Shown one piece after another: positions 51,955-60,489 of a stretch of DNA of 64,000 nucleotides. The position numbers and the translations under genes were made by a program. The DNA lies in assembly GCA_035565975.1 (NCBI GenBank), contig DATMRT010000045.1:100509-164508 (forward strand), written 5' to 3'. A model generated the notes under the pieces. The model was not told where the DNA came from and searched no databases. It saw nothing but the letters and a program-made list of their open reading frames with translations. This DNA comes from Ga0077530 sp035565975 (GTDB lineage Bacteria; Pseudomonadota; Alphaproteobacteria; Rhizobiales; Hyphomicrobiaceae). Within the stretch, counting starts at the first letter, position 1. Each line of letters starts with the position of its first letter.

Positions 51955-53244
51955 CTATGCCGGCTCCTTCACGGCGGCTTCCCGCATCTGGTCGCTCGGC
52001 TTGACGTCCACCGAGCGGCCGTAGACGGAAAGCGCGACGATCAGGATTGCGGCCAGCACGCCGAAGAGCGCGCGATAGGCCGTCTCGGAACGCACACCGC
52101 TCGCGAGCGGCTCGAAGGCGCCGACGACAATCCCCGAGACGGTCTGCATGCAGGCGACGCCGAACATGACGGACGTATTGATCGTCGCCATGCCGCGGCC
52201 GATCAGGCGGTCGGGGATGATGCCGCGCCCGTGCGCCATGACCATCGTGCTGCACGCACTGCAAAATCCGATGACGAGAATGCTCGCGATGGCCAGCGAG
52301 ACCGGCAGGCGCGGCGTGAGCGCCAGGAGCATGAGCGCCATGATGATCGCGGCCGTGCCCCACACGACAATCCACTTGCGCGTATCGAGGACGCGGTCGA
52401 GAGGGCCGAAGGTGAGCATACCGATCTGATAAGCGATAACCGCCGCGAAGAGGACATTGCCGGCCTCGATGGGGCTGAGACCGTGCACCTCGCGCAGATA
52501 AGGCCCGCCCCAAAGTCCCTGCACCGTGAACGTGCAGGCATAGTGACAGAAGTTGAGCGCCAGAATGAACTTCAGGCGCGGATTGCGCAGCACTTCCATC
52601 AGGCCCTGCAGCATCTCGCGCGAGCTCTCCGGCTTGCGTTCGAGAAACGGATGTCCTGGCGGGGCATCGCGCACGACCAGCCAGACAGCAATCGCGGCGA
52701 GCGCCGTGAACAGCACGGCGACAGCGAATACGGTACGCCAGCCCACGGCTTCCGAAGCCCACGCGAGCGGCGTGGTCGCAGCGAGGTTTCCCATGAGCCC
52801 GATGGACAGCACCATCGCCGTCAGAGTGGCGAAGCGGTCCGGCCGAAACCAGCGCGAGATCACCACCATGCTGCCGACGAGCATGACGCCGAAGCCCGCG
52901 CCCATGAGCACGCGGCCGGTGAGCAGGACGGGCCACGTCGGCGCCAGCGTGAACACGATGCCGCCAATCGTCGCGAGGACGAGCATCCCCGTCACCGTGC
53001 GGCGCGGCCCGAAGCGGTCGAAGAGGAAGCCGCACGGGATCTGCATGGCCGCGAAGCCGAAGAAAAATGCGCCCGTCAGGCCGCCGAGCGCCTCCGGCCC
53101 GATGCCGAGATCACGCATGAGGTCGAGGCCGATGGTGACGTTCGACGCGCGGAAAAAATGGCTGGCGACATAAGCCGTCGCCAACGTCATGACGATGATC
53201 AGGCCCCGGCGGTGGGGAGAGGGCGGCCGCTCGGTCGAGCGCAT
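51955..53244 (-). CDS. MFS transporter
   Basis: About 429 residues from the ATG at 53244; a TTG 81 bases earlier would add a tail without helices. Twelve hydrophobic helices are visible. The MFS loop signatures appear as GFLFDRFGPRRTVTGMLVLA and, in the second half, GPLDRVLDTRKWIV. FRASNVTIGLDLMRDLGI near the first helix is typical of the sugar-phosphate/anion symporter branch. The basic N-terminus (STERPPSPHRRG) fits a cytoplasmic start. The substrate is unknown. Confidence 0.9.
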   Translation of the reverse strand: MRSTERPPSPHRRGLIIVMTLATAYVASHFFRASNVTIGLDLMRDLGIGPEALGGLTGAFFFGFAAMQIPCGFLFDRFGPRRTVTGMLVLATIGGIVFTLAPTWPVLLTGRVLMGAGFGVMLVGSMVVISRWFRPDRFATLTAMVLSIGLMGNLAATTPLAWASEAVGWRTVFAVAVLFTALAAIAVWLVVRDAPPGHPFLERKPESSREMLQGLMEVLRNPRLKFILALNFCHYACTFTVQGLWGGPYLREVHGLSPIEAGNVLFAAVIAYQIGMLTFGPLDRVLDTRKWIVVWGTAAIIMALMLLALTPRLPVSLAIASILVIGFCSACSTMVMAHGRGIIPDRLIGRGMATINTSVMFGVACMQTVSGIVVGAFEPLASGVRSETAYRALFGVLAAILIVALSVYGRSVDVKPSDQMREAAVKEPA

Positions 53245-53531
53245 GGGCGGGTGTTGACCGCTTATAAGTTGACTGCTGAAGGCGTTTCCGGAGCCGACCG
53301 TAAGCGGCCCGGCAGGTGAGTTCAAGGACCGAACCCATGTCTGTCGCGCCTAGCGCCCCACGTTCGGAGTTCGGCGTCGGGATGCGGATGCCCTGAGGGA
53401 AGGTGCGCATCGCCTTGCGGGTTTGTCCCGACTTGTCCTCCAGGCCGGCGAAGCGCGAACTGAAACATCCGCTCCATACCTTGCGGCCGGTTGCATGTCG
53501 TCCTCCACAGATGTCCGCCTTGAGGTGCAAA

Positions 53532-55064
53532 ATGCACTCGAAACTTGAAATGCGCGCCCTCGTCTTCCTGCTACTCGTTCTGCTCCCCTTCAGTGCCTCC
53601 GCGCAGACGACGGCGCCCGCACCGGCGAGCCCACCGCCTGCGAGCGCGGCCGAGAACCTTCTCAAACCCGAGCAGCTCGATGCGATGGTCGCGCCGATTG
53701 CGCTCTATCCGGATGACCTGCTCGCCCAGATCATGATGGCGTCCACGTATCCTCTGGAAGTGGTGCAGGCCGAGCGCTGGCTCGCCCAGAACAAGGATCT
53801 CAAGGGCGACGCGCTCAAACAGGCCGTCGACAAGCTGACATGGGACGACAGCGTCAAGTCGCTGCTGGCGACGCCGTCCGTGATCGCGATGATGAGCAAG
53901 AAGCTCGATTGGACGCAGAAGCTCGGCGATGCGGTCCTGGCGCAGGAAGGGGACGTCATGGACGCCGTCCAGCGCCTCCGCGTACGGGCGCAGGGCACCG
54001 ACAAGCTCAAGACGACGAAGGAGCAGAACGTCACGGTTCAGCAGCAGGACGGCAAACAGGTGATCGCCATCTCCTCGGCGAACCCCGAGACCGTTTACGT
54101 GCCGTACTATGATCCCGCCGTCGTCTATGGTGACTGGCCCTATCCCGAGTACCCCGCTGAATATTACTACCCCGACGACTACTGGCTCCCCGGTGGCGTG
54201 ATCGCGGCCGGCATTGCCTTCGGCGCGGGTTATGCCGCTTGGCGCTGGTGGGATCACTGGCGTCCCCACGTCGACTGGCACCGGCGCGACATCGACATCA
54301 ATCGCAACGGTCGCGTGGAGCATTGGCGGCACAATCCGCAGCACCGCCACGGCGTCGCCTACAACAACCCCAAGGTGCGCCAGCAGTTCGCCGGTGCCGC
54401 CAACCGTCCCGGCGACCGCGCGAAGGCCGGCCAGCGGCCGGGCGCCGGTGCGAAGGCCGGTGACCGTACCAAGCAGGCAGGCAACGCGAAGCGGCGGGCG
54501 CAGGGCCAAAAAACCGCCCAGGGCAAGCGTTCTGCCCAAGGCAAGAAGGCAGCCCAGGGCAAGCGGTCCGCGCAGGGCAAGCGGACGGCCCAGCGCAGGT
54601 CGTCCCAGGCCAGGCGGACCGCGCAGCCGAGCCGCTCTTCGCAGGCACGGCGCTCGGCCCAGCGCCCGCGCCAGCGCTCAGTGGCTCGCGTGCAGCGCCA
54701 GAGCTTCGCGCCACGTGGCAGGAGCTTCGGCGGCGGTCGCAGCTTCGGCGGTGGTGGACGCGGTGGCTTCCGAGGCGGCGGCCGAGGCGGACGGCGCTCC
54801 GACATCCGTCTCAAGCACGACATCGTGCTGCTCGGTCGGCTCGGCAATGGTCTCGGCTGGTATCGCTTCGCCTATCAGGGCGGCACGCGCGCCTACGTTG
54901 GCGTGATGGCGCAGGAAGTGCGGCAGGTCGAGCCCGCGGCCGTCATGCGCGGACGCGACGGCTATCTCAGGGTCGACTACGGCAGGCTCGGACTGAAATT
55001 CGAGACGTATGATGCCTGGCGCGCGGAGGGCCGTCAGATACCGACGATGGCGGTCACCAGATAG
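53532..55064 (+). CDS. DUF3300 exported protein fused to a C-terminal S74 self-cleaving chaperone domain
   Basis: About 510 residues. GAGGTGCAAA precedes the ATG at 53532. The signal peptide ends SASAQ. DUF3300 covers about 45-260 (LDAMVAPIALYPDDLLAQIM, VYVPYYDPAVVYGDWPYPEY). A Lys/Arg/Gln/Ala-rich run with AQGKRS-type repeats (about 305-370) and a Gly/Arg-rich part follow. The last 88 residues are an intramolecular-chaperone (peptidase S74) domain: SDIRLKHDI with the Ser423/Lys428 pair used for self-cleavage in phage tailspikes, YVGVMAQEV and GYLRVDYGRLGL. The mature product may be released by cleavage before Ser423. Confidence 0.88.
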   Translation: MHSKLEMRALVFLLLVLLPFSASAQTTAPAPASPPPASAAENLLKPEQLDAMVAPIALYPDDLLAQIMMASTYPLEVVQAERWLAQNKDLKGDALKQAVDKLTWDDSVKSLLATPSVIAMMSKKLDWTQKLGDAVLAQEGDVMDAVQRLRVRAQGTDKLKTTKEQNVTVQQQDGKQVIAISSANPETVYVPYYDPAVVYGDWPYPEYPAEYYYPDDYWLPGGVIAAGIAFGAGYAAWRWWDHWRPHVDWHRRDIDINRNGRVEHWRHNPQHRHGVAYNNPKVRQQFAGAANRPGDRAKAGQRPGAGAKAGDRTKQAGNAKRRAQGQKTAQGKRSAQGKKAAQGKRSAQGKRTAQRRSSQARRTAQPSRSSQARRSAQRPRQRSVARVQRQSFAPRGRSFGGGRSFGGGGRGGFRGGGRGGRRSDIRLKHDIVLLGRLGNGLGWYRFAYQGGTRAYVGVMAQEVRQVEPAAVMRGRDGYLRVDYGRLGLKFETYDAWRAEGRQIPTMAVTR

Positions 55065-55163
55065 ATTTCCATCCGGGCTTCGGGCAACGTCATCGCCGGG
55101 ACCGAAGGGCCCCGGCGCCGTCCTGTCCGACGACGCTCAGGCTTTGGACTCGCGATCGCCGCG

Positions 55164-55469
55164 CTAATGTTCGACCGCGATCCGCGCCGCCATATTCGGC
55201 ACGAGCGTCACGCGGTACGTGGCGTTCTCGCAGACCAGCAGCCACACCGCCTCATTGGGCTTCGATGCCTGCGCGTTGCGCTCAGCGCTACGCGGCTCGT
55301 TGCACGTATAGCCTTGCAGACGCACGTGAGCAGCGATGATGTTTACCGGCGTCTCTTTAGCGAGCGCCATATCCGGGGCGCCCACCCCGACAGCCAGCAG
55401 CAGCATGCCCGCACCCGTCAGGATGCCGGCGCGATCGAGCCTTCCGGCCACACCGTTTTTACGCATCAT
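55164..55469 (-). CDS. Small exported protein of unknown function (101 aa)
   Basis: A 101-residue protein. A hydrophobic signal segment (about 15-37, ILTGAGMLLLAVGVGAPDMA) precedes a mature part of about 63 residues with two cysteines (GYTCNEPRS and LLVCENATY) that could form a disulfide. The pattern LVCENATYRVTLVPNMAARI is shared, as I recall, by short exported proteins of Hyphomicrobiales. It converges on the DUF3300 gene. No function known. Confidence 0.72.
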   Translation of the reverse strand: MMRKNGVAGRLDRAGILTGAGMLLLAVGVGAPDMALAKETPVNIIAAHVRLQGYTCNEPRSAERNAQASKPNEAVWLLVCENATYRVTLVPNMAARIAVEH

Positions 55470-55734
55470 GACACGCTCCAGTTCGGGCCCAGCCTCCTCG
55501 GCTGGACTGAACGATCAATTAACGCGCACGCCGAGTAAATCGGTGGAAGTTGCTATAGGTCCTGCGGGGTTTCCTGGAGGAACCACCGCCTGCCGGGGGA
55601 CCAGCGGCACAAACGTCAATCGGCCCGGCGGGCGTCTCACATTTGATGCATTCCCGGCACAGACTGTTTGTCACGTGAACACACGGACCGTGAGCCTGGT
55701 TCCTCAAACCCCTCATGAGCAGGAGCATCGCGAA

Positions 55735-56097
55735 ATGACGTTCAAGCCGGCAACCTGGTGCCTTCCCCTGTTCCTCCTCCCGGTTATCGCGATCGGCTCG
55801 GGCCCCGTAGTTGCGGCGAGCCCCGAGATCCAGGCCGCCGTCACCGCTCTGGAGAAGATTCCGGCGGACACCACCAAGTTCACGGCGTACTGCAATCTGC
55901 TGGGCGAGATGGCGAGCATGCCGGACGACGACTCGGCGAAGTACGAGGCTCTTGAAAAGCGCCTCGACGAAATCATCGATTCCTATGGTCAGGAAGTCTC
56001 CGACGCCTGGGATACCCTGTCCGAGGTCGACCCCGACTCCGAGGACGGCAAGAGCGCCGCCGCCGCGTTCGAGACCATGGAGGCGAAGTGCCCGTAA
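55735..56097 (+). CDS. Small exported acidic protein of unknown function (120 aa)
   Basis: The ATG at 55735 has AGGAG 10 nt upstream. A signal peptide ends at about residue 28 (VVAASPE). The mature part is helical and acidic (EALEKRLDEIIDSYGQEVSD, LSEVDPDSEDGKSA) with two cysteines (TAYCNLLGEM and EAKCP at the end). The frame is open upstream, but that part has no gene-like features. No family is recognised. The preceding 265 bp hold no other gene. Confidence 0.75.
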   Translation: MTFKPATWCLPLFLLPVIAIGSGPVVAASPEIQAAVTALEKIPADTTKFTAYCNLLGEMASMPDDDSAKYEALEKRLDEIIDSYGQEVSDAWDTLSEVDPDSEDGKSAAAAFETMEAKCP

Positions 56098-56215
56098 GGG
56101 TGAGTACCGCCCCGCCGAGCGCCCTCCATCGCCACATTCCCTCGACGTTCCGGCGTTAGCTCGGGGCTCGCCGCGCCCGCAGAGCATTCTGCGCGCACAG
56201 AGAAGGACCTCGGAC

Positions 56216-56611
56216 ATGCCCAAGTCGATCACGACATTCCTGATGTTCGAGGGCCGGGCGAGGGAGGCCATGGACCTCTACATGTCGCTCTTTCCGAACT
56301 CGGAAATCGTCCACATGAGCACGTACGGGCCGCAGGGTCCCGGCCCGGAAGGCTCGGTGATGCACGCGATCTTCACGATCAATGGCCAGCAGGTCATGGT
56401 GTCGGACAGCTACGTCAAGCACGCCTTCACCTTCACGCCGTCGACGTCGTTCTTCGTGCAGTGCGATGACGCGGCCGAGTTCGAGCGGCTGTTCGCGGCG
56501 CTCTCGGCGGACGGGCTGGTGCTCATGCCGCCGAACAACTACGGCTTCTCGCAACGCTTTGCCTGGTGCAACGATCGCTTCGGCGTGTCCTGGCAGATCA
56601 ACGTGCCGTAG
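56216..56611 (+). CDS. VOC family protein (PhnB/3-demethylubiquinone methyltransferase-like)
   Basis: A 131-residue glyoxalase-fold protein. The opening ITTFLMFEGRAREAMDLYMS and LFPNSEI are typical of the PhnB-type group, followed by VMHAIFTINGQQVMVSDSYV and the end FGVSWQINVP. Such proteins are dimeric; many have no proven activity despite old names. It stands in a row of small plus-strand genes. The ATG at 56216 follows AAGGACCTCGGAC. Confidence 0.9.
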   Translation: MPKSITTFLMFEGRAREAMDLYMSLFPNSEIVHMSTYGPQGPGPEGSVMHAIFTINGQQVMVSDSYVKHAFTFTPSTSFFVQCDDAAEFERLFAALSADGLVLMPPNNYGFSQRFAWCNDRFGVSWQINVP

Positions 56612-56736
56612 GGCGATCTGCGACACTGCGGATCATTGCCGGTTGGGCTGCACGTCCGGCAAGTAGCGCGCCCGAGCATCGCAATGGTGACTCGGCCCGA
56701 CGATCTCGCCCGACACATCCCACCTGAGCGATCCCC

Positions 56737-57159
56737 ATGAAACGGCATTTGACGATCACGTTGCCGCGCCTGGTTCTCGGCCCGCTGTTTCTCCTGAGCG
56801 CCGTCGACGGCTTCTATTTCATCTTCACCGGCGGGCGCCTTATTCATCCGCCGACGTCACCGCGCGGGGAAGCGTTCGAAGCGGCGCTCATTGCTTCGGG
56901 CTTCTTCTGGCCTCTTCTGAAGACGGTCAATCTCGTCGGTGCGCTTTGCCTGCTGACGAACCGCGCGCCGGCCTTCGGCTTTGCGCTCATCGTGCCGGTG
57001 ATCACGGTGATCGTCGGCTTCCACATCTTCCTCAACCCGCAGGGCCTGCCCGTTGCGGCCATCCTCGCCGTGTGCAGCCTGCTGCTGCTCCGGGCATACT
57101 GGCCGCAGTACTCGGCGCTATTCGAGTCGGAGCTGGCGAGACGCCGTGCCGTTGGATAG
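56737..57159 (+). CDS. DoxX-like membrane protein
   Basis: A 140-residue protein with four hydrophobic helices (about 6-28, 45-70, 76-98, 103-120). The GLPVAAILAVCSLLLLRAYW end and the loop GEAFEAALIASGFFWPLLKT fit the DoxX/SURF4-type fold. Function unknown; relatives are linked to redox or quinone-related roles. It lies in a series of short plus-strand genes with normal codon use. Confidence 0.8.
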   Translation: MKRHLTITLPRLVLGPLFLLSAVDGFYFIFTGGRLIHPPTSPRGEAFEAALIASGFFWPLLKTVNLVGALCLLTNRAPAFGFALIVPVITVIVGFHIFLNPQGLPVAAILAVCSLLLLRAYWPQYSALFESELARRRAVG

Positions 57160-57259
57160 CCGGGGCGTGCGCAGCATCTCCTGAAGCGAGTAGGAGAAAT
57201 TTGGCCTTCCTGCTAAGCTCCGTCGCTTTTTGGGCGAGCGTTGGCGGGGAGACCGCAAC

Positions 57260-58066
57260 ATGGCGTCATCGACATTCGCTGCGTCCGACGGGGACGGCTA
57301 CGAAATTCAGATGGGCCGATGGAGCAGCATTCTTGCGCCGCGCTTCATCGAATTCGCGGGCTTGGCGAGCGCCAGCCGCGTATTGGATGTCGGCTGCGGC
57401 ACGGGAAACCTCAGTTTCTGCATCGCGCGCGATCCGTCCGTCGAAGCGGTCGTCGGCGTCGACTTCTCGAATACCTATGTCGACTACGCGCGCGGACGCA
57501 ATCGCGATCCTCGGATTGAACTCCATCAGGGCGACGCCTGCGCGCTCGCATTCGCCGATGCATCATTCGATCATTCGCTGTCGATGCTCGTCCTGCAGTT
57601 TATCCCTAAGGCCGAATTGGCCGTGCGCGAGATGCGTCGCGTAACCCGGCCGGGCGGCACGGTCGCAGCGGCGACCTGGGACACGCGAGGGGGCTTCGTC
57701 GCCTACCGCCTGTTTTTCGATACGGCCGCCGCCATCGAGCCGGGTGCGATGGAGCGCAGGAAGAGAATGTACACGCGGCCGATGTCGCGTCCCGGTGAGC
57801 TGGCGGCGACATGGAAGAATGCCGGGCTCACAGATGTCGTCCAGGACACGGTGACCATCCGCATGAATTTCGCATCGTTCGCGGATTTCTGGGCGCCGAA
57901 CGACGGCAAGGACGGGCCGATCGCGGAGTATGTCGGCACGCTACCTGCCGACGTCAGAGCGAAGGTCCGGGAGGCGGTCGAAAAGGCATACCTCGACGGC
58001 GAACCCGACGGTCCTCGCTCCTACGCCGCGACCGCATGGGTCGTGAAGGGCAAGGTGCCGGGCTAG
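57260..58066 (+). CDS. Class I SAM-dependent methyltransferase
   Basis: About 268 residues from the ATG at 57260 (MASSTFAASDGDGYEIQMGR). Motif I is RVLDVGCGTGNLSFCIARDP, followed by VVGVDFSNTYVDYARGR, DACALAFADASFDHSLSMLV and REMRRVTRPGGTVAAATWDT, the UbiE/COQ5-like methyltransferase-11 pattern. The acceptor is unknown. The following small gene starts 33 nt later. Confidence 0.92.
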   Translation: MASSTFAASDGDGYEIQMGRWSSILAPRFIEFAGLASASRVLDVGCGTGNLSFCIARDPSVEAVVGVDFSNTYVDYARGRNRDPRIELHQGDACALAFADASFDHSLSMLVLQFIPKAELAVREMRRVTRPGGTVAAATWDTRGGFVAYRLFFDTAAAIEPGAMERRKRMYTRPMSRPGELAATWKNAGLTDVVQDTVTIRMNFASFADFWAPNDGKDGPIAEYVGTLPADVRAKVREAVEKAYLDGEPDGPRSYAATAWVVKGKVPG

Positions 58067-58099
58067 GCGCTGATGTGCAGCCTGCTAAGGAGGTCTCGG

Positions 58100-58507
58100 A
58101 TGGGGATCAGGGTACTTGGACTCATTTTGACTGCAGTGGTCATCGCTGCACCGGGGATCGGGCCGGCGCTCAGCGCGGAGTCGACCGCCTGGGGCAAGGG
58201 GGGCAGCACGCAGAGGTTCGCCGCCGACCGCGCCAAGCTAAATGCGAAGGGCGAGCAAATGCGCATCACCGGCCATTGCCAATCCGCCTGCACGATGTTC
58301 CTCGCCGCGCGGAAAGTGTGCGTGGAACCGAGCGCCACCCTGCTGTTCCACGCCGGCAACGATGCGACGGCGACCAAGCGGATGCTCGATTCCTACAAGC
58401 CGGCGCTGCGCCAGTACCTCGTCGCCAACAAGATCATGGAGACGAAAGCGTTCACCTCCATCCCCGGCAGCGTCATCATCAGCCGGTTCGGATATCCGAG
58501 GTGCTAG
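58100..58507 (+). CDS. Small exported ClpP-like-domain protein (135 aa)
   Basis: The ATG at 58100 is preceded by AAGGAGGTCTCGG, the best ribosome binding site in this part of the window. A signal peptide ends at about residue 26 (PALSAES). The mature part has RITGHCQSACTMFLAARKVC followed by VEPSATLLFHAG, a form of the GxCxSACT motif of exported ClpP-like proteins in alphaproteobacteria, where the Ser in SACT takes the place of the catalytic serine. The protein is short, so the fold may be incomplete; activity is not established. Confidence 0.78.
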   Translation: MGIRVLGLILTAVVIAAPGIGPALSAESTAWGKGGSTQRFAADRAKLNAKGEQMRITGHCQSACTMFLAARKVCVEPSATLLFHAGNDATATKRMLDSYKPALRQYLVANKIMETKAFTSIPGSVIISRFGYPRC

Positions 58508-58558
58508 GGGGTGAGGGCGTATCGGCGCGGTGATCAAGAGGATGCTCCATGGTACGCT

Positions 58559-59308
58559 TCAGCACCCACTAGGATTGGCCAACGCAACGGCGTCGGCGCC
58601 GGCGGGAAACCGTAGTTGGCCGGACATGTCGTTCGCCGCACGCCAAACGGCCTCGGCCACGTCGGCCTCCGTCGTAACCATCGTCGGCTGCGCGAAGGCG
58701 GCAAAAATGGGCTGGGCAAACGAGGCGTATGCCTCAGGGATCAAGTCCTCGACTCGCACTTCCGTATTGTGCGCAAAACGCGTCGTTGGGGCGTAGCCCG
58801 GCTCAACCAGCTTTACGCGAACGTCGAACGCGCCAAGCTCGTGAGCCAGCGATCCCGTGAAGCCCTCGATCGCCATCTTACTGGCGGTGTAGGCCGCTGC
58901 GAGCGGCATCGGGGCAAGCGTCACGCTGGAGGTCACGTTCACGACCACGCCCGATCTCCGAAGCCGAAACTGCGGTATCACGGCCTGCGTCATCGCCATG
59001 ACGCCGAATGTGTTGGTCTCGAACACCTTGCGCACATGCGACATCGGCGTGGCCTCGAAGGCGCCGACCACACCAATGCCCGCATTGTTGACGAGCACGT
59101 CGATGGGACCGCTTGCCACCAGTGCCGTTGAGATGCTTTCGGGATCGGTTACGTCGAGACGCAGTACGCGCAGCCGTTCCGATCGCGGCAAAAGATCCTC
59201 ACGCGGTGTTCGCATGGTGGCCAGCACGTTCCAGCCTTGGGCGTGAAAATGCCGCGCGGTCTCAAGGCCGTAGCCCGACGAGCAGCCAGTGATCAATACG
59301 GTCTTCAT
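58559..59308 (-). CDS. SDR family oxidoreductase
   Basis: A 249-residue classical short-chain dehydrogenase. The cofactor motif is TGCSSGYG (about 8-15), NNAGIGVVGAFE holds the NNAG motif, and the catalytic Ser-Tyr-Lys set is in NVTSSVTLAPM and AAYTASKMAIEGF. AAGGAG lies 9 nt before the ATG at 59308; an upstream ATG at 59350 is in frame but less likely. It is divergent from an AraC regulator gene that probably controls it. The substrate is unknown. Confidence 0.93.
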   Translation of the reverse strand: MKTVLITGCSSGYGLETARHFHAQGWNVLATMRTPREDLLPRSERLRVLRLDVTDPESISTALVASGPIDVLVNNAGIGVVGAFEATPMSHVRKVFETNTFGVMAMTQAVIPQFRLRRSGVVVNVTSSVTLAPMPLAAAYTASKMAIEGFTGSLAHELGAFDVRVKLVEPGYAPTTRFAHNTEVRVEDLIPEAYASFAQPIFAAFAQPTMVTTEADVAEAVWRAANDMSGQLRFPAGADAVALANPSGC

Positions 59309-59406
59309 AGCGGTTTCTCCTTGCGGTTCGGATGGTGCAGGGATAGCCACGGGAAGCCGGACGTTCTACAATGGAAAGTCCGTATTTCTTTTGCTACAGT
59401 CCAGAC

Positions 59407-60318
59407 ATGATCGATCCCCTCTCGGAAGTCATCGGCCTCCTCCGACCACGGGCGGTGTTTGCCAAGGGCATCAGCGGCGCGGGACGCTGGGGCGTGCGGT
59501 ACACCGATTTCGGCCAGCCAAGCTTCTGCACCGTGCTCGAGGGAAGCTGTCGACTTGCTGTTGACGGGCAGGACGCGATCACGCTCGAGGCGGGCGACTT
59601 CGTTCTCCTGCCGGCGACGCCCGGCTTCACCCTGTCGGGCTTCGAGCCGGTGACGCCCCAGCGCATCGATCCGAAGCGGTTGCCGTCGCCGGCCGGCGAT
59701 GTGCGACACGGCAGGCGCGGCGGACGCCCCGATGTGCGGCTGCTCGGCGGCTACTTCGTCTTCGACTCGCCCGATGCGGGCCTGCTGGTTTCGCTATTGC
59801 CGACACTGGTGCACGTGCGCGGCGTCGAACGGCTTTCCATGCTGGTACGGCTTGTCGGAGAGGAGACGAGCGCGCGGAGGTCGGGCCGCGACCTCATTCT
59901 CTCCCGTCTCGTGGATGTGCTCCTCATCGAAGCGCTGCGGTCGACGCAGGGAGAAGCCGCGCCCCCGGGATTGCTGCGCGGCCTCGCCGATGCGCGGCTC
60001 GCAGCAGCGATACGGCAGATGCACGCCAATCCAGCGCGGGCATGGACCGTGGCCCAACTCGCCAAGGAAGCCGCGCTATCCCGATCGACATTCTTCGATC
60101 GCTTCGCGCACGCCGTTGGCCTTCCACCGATGGAGTATCTGTTCGCCTGGCGGATGGCCCTCGCCAAGGACCTGCTGCGCCGAGAGGATCTCGGGCTCGC
60201 CGCGGTCGCCGAGCGCGTCGGCTACAGCTCGGCAAGTACGTTCAGCACGGCTTTCAGTCGCCACGTCGGCCAGCCGCCGGGTCGCTACGCGCGCGCGGAG
60301 ATTGCCGCTGAGACATGA
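59407..60318 (+). CDS. AraC family regulator with cupin sensor domain
   Basis: A 303-residue protein. The N-terminal cupin-type domain (about 10-190) has FCTVLEGSCRLAVDGQDAIT and LEAGDFVLLPATPGFTLSGF. The C-terminal AraC helix-turn-helix pair is seen in WTVAQLAKEAALSRSTFFDR and RVGYSSASTFSTAFSRHVGQ (about 265-284), ending PPGRYARAE. The ATG at 59407 (MIDPLSEVIGLL) matches the family start; 59371 is an alternative. It is divergent from the SDR gene, a common pair in which the regulator activates the dehydrogenase. Confidence 0.93.
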   Translation: MIDPLSEVIGLLRPRAVFAKGISGAGRWGVRYTDFGQPSFCTVLEGSCRLAVDGQDAITLEAGDFVLLPATPGFTLSGFEPVTPQRIDPKRLPSPAGDVRHGRRGGRPDVRLLGGYFVFDSPDAGLLVSLLPTLVHVRGVERLSMLVRLVGEETSARRSGRDLILSRLVDVLLIEALRSTQGEAAPPGLLRGLADARLAAAIRQMHANPARAWTVAQLAKEAALSRSTFFDRFAHAVGLPPMEYLFAWRMALAKDLLRREDLGLAAVAERVGYSSASTFSTAFSRHVGQPPGRYARAEIAAET

Positions 60319-60362
60319 CCGCGCTTGGTCAACAAGCATCCCTTTGCCCCCTCTCCTCTTCA

Positions 60363-60450
60363 TCTATAAAAGACGGGGGCAGTCTGTTGTAGATTGGGGG
60401 GTGTCCCCCGCGGGGTTGCAGGGGCTAGCCCCTGCTCACGCTGAAAGCGC
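60363..60450 (-). repeat. Three-hairpin repeat, copy D
   Basis: On the minus strand: GCGCTTTCAGCGTGAGC, then AGGGGCTAGCCCCT, then CCGCGGGGGACACCCCCC, and after a short spacer CTGCCCCCGTCTTTTATAGATG. The order and the CCCCCGTCTTTTAT ending match copy A at 2302-2383. It lies between the AraC gene and the exported-protein gene at 60490. Confidence 0.75.
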
Positions 60451-60489
60451 GATCCCCTCCGCTGACCCATCCTCGAGCCGACGCGTCAC

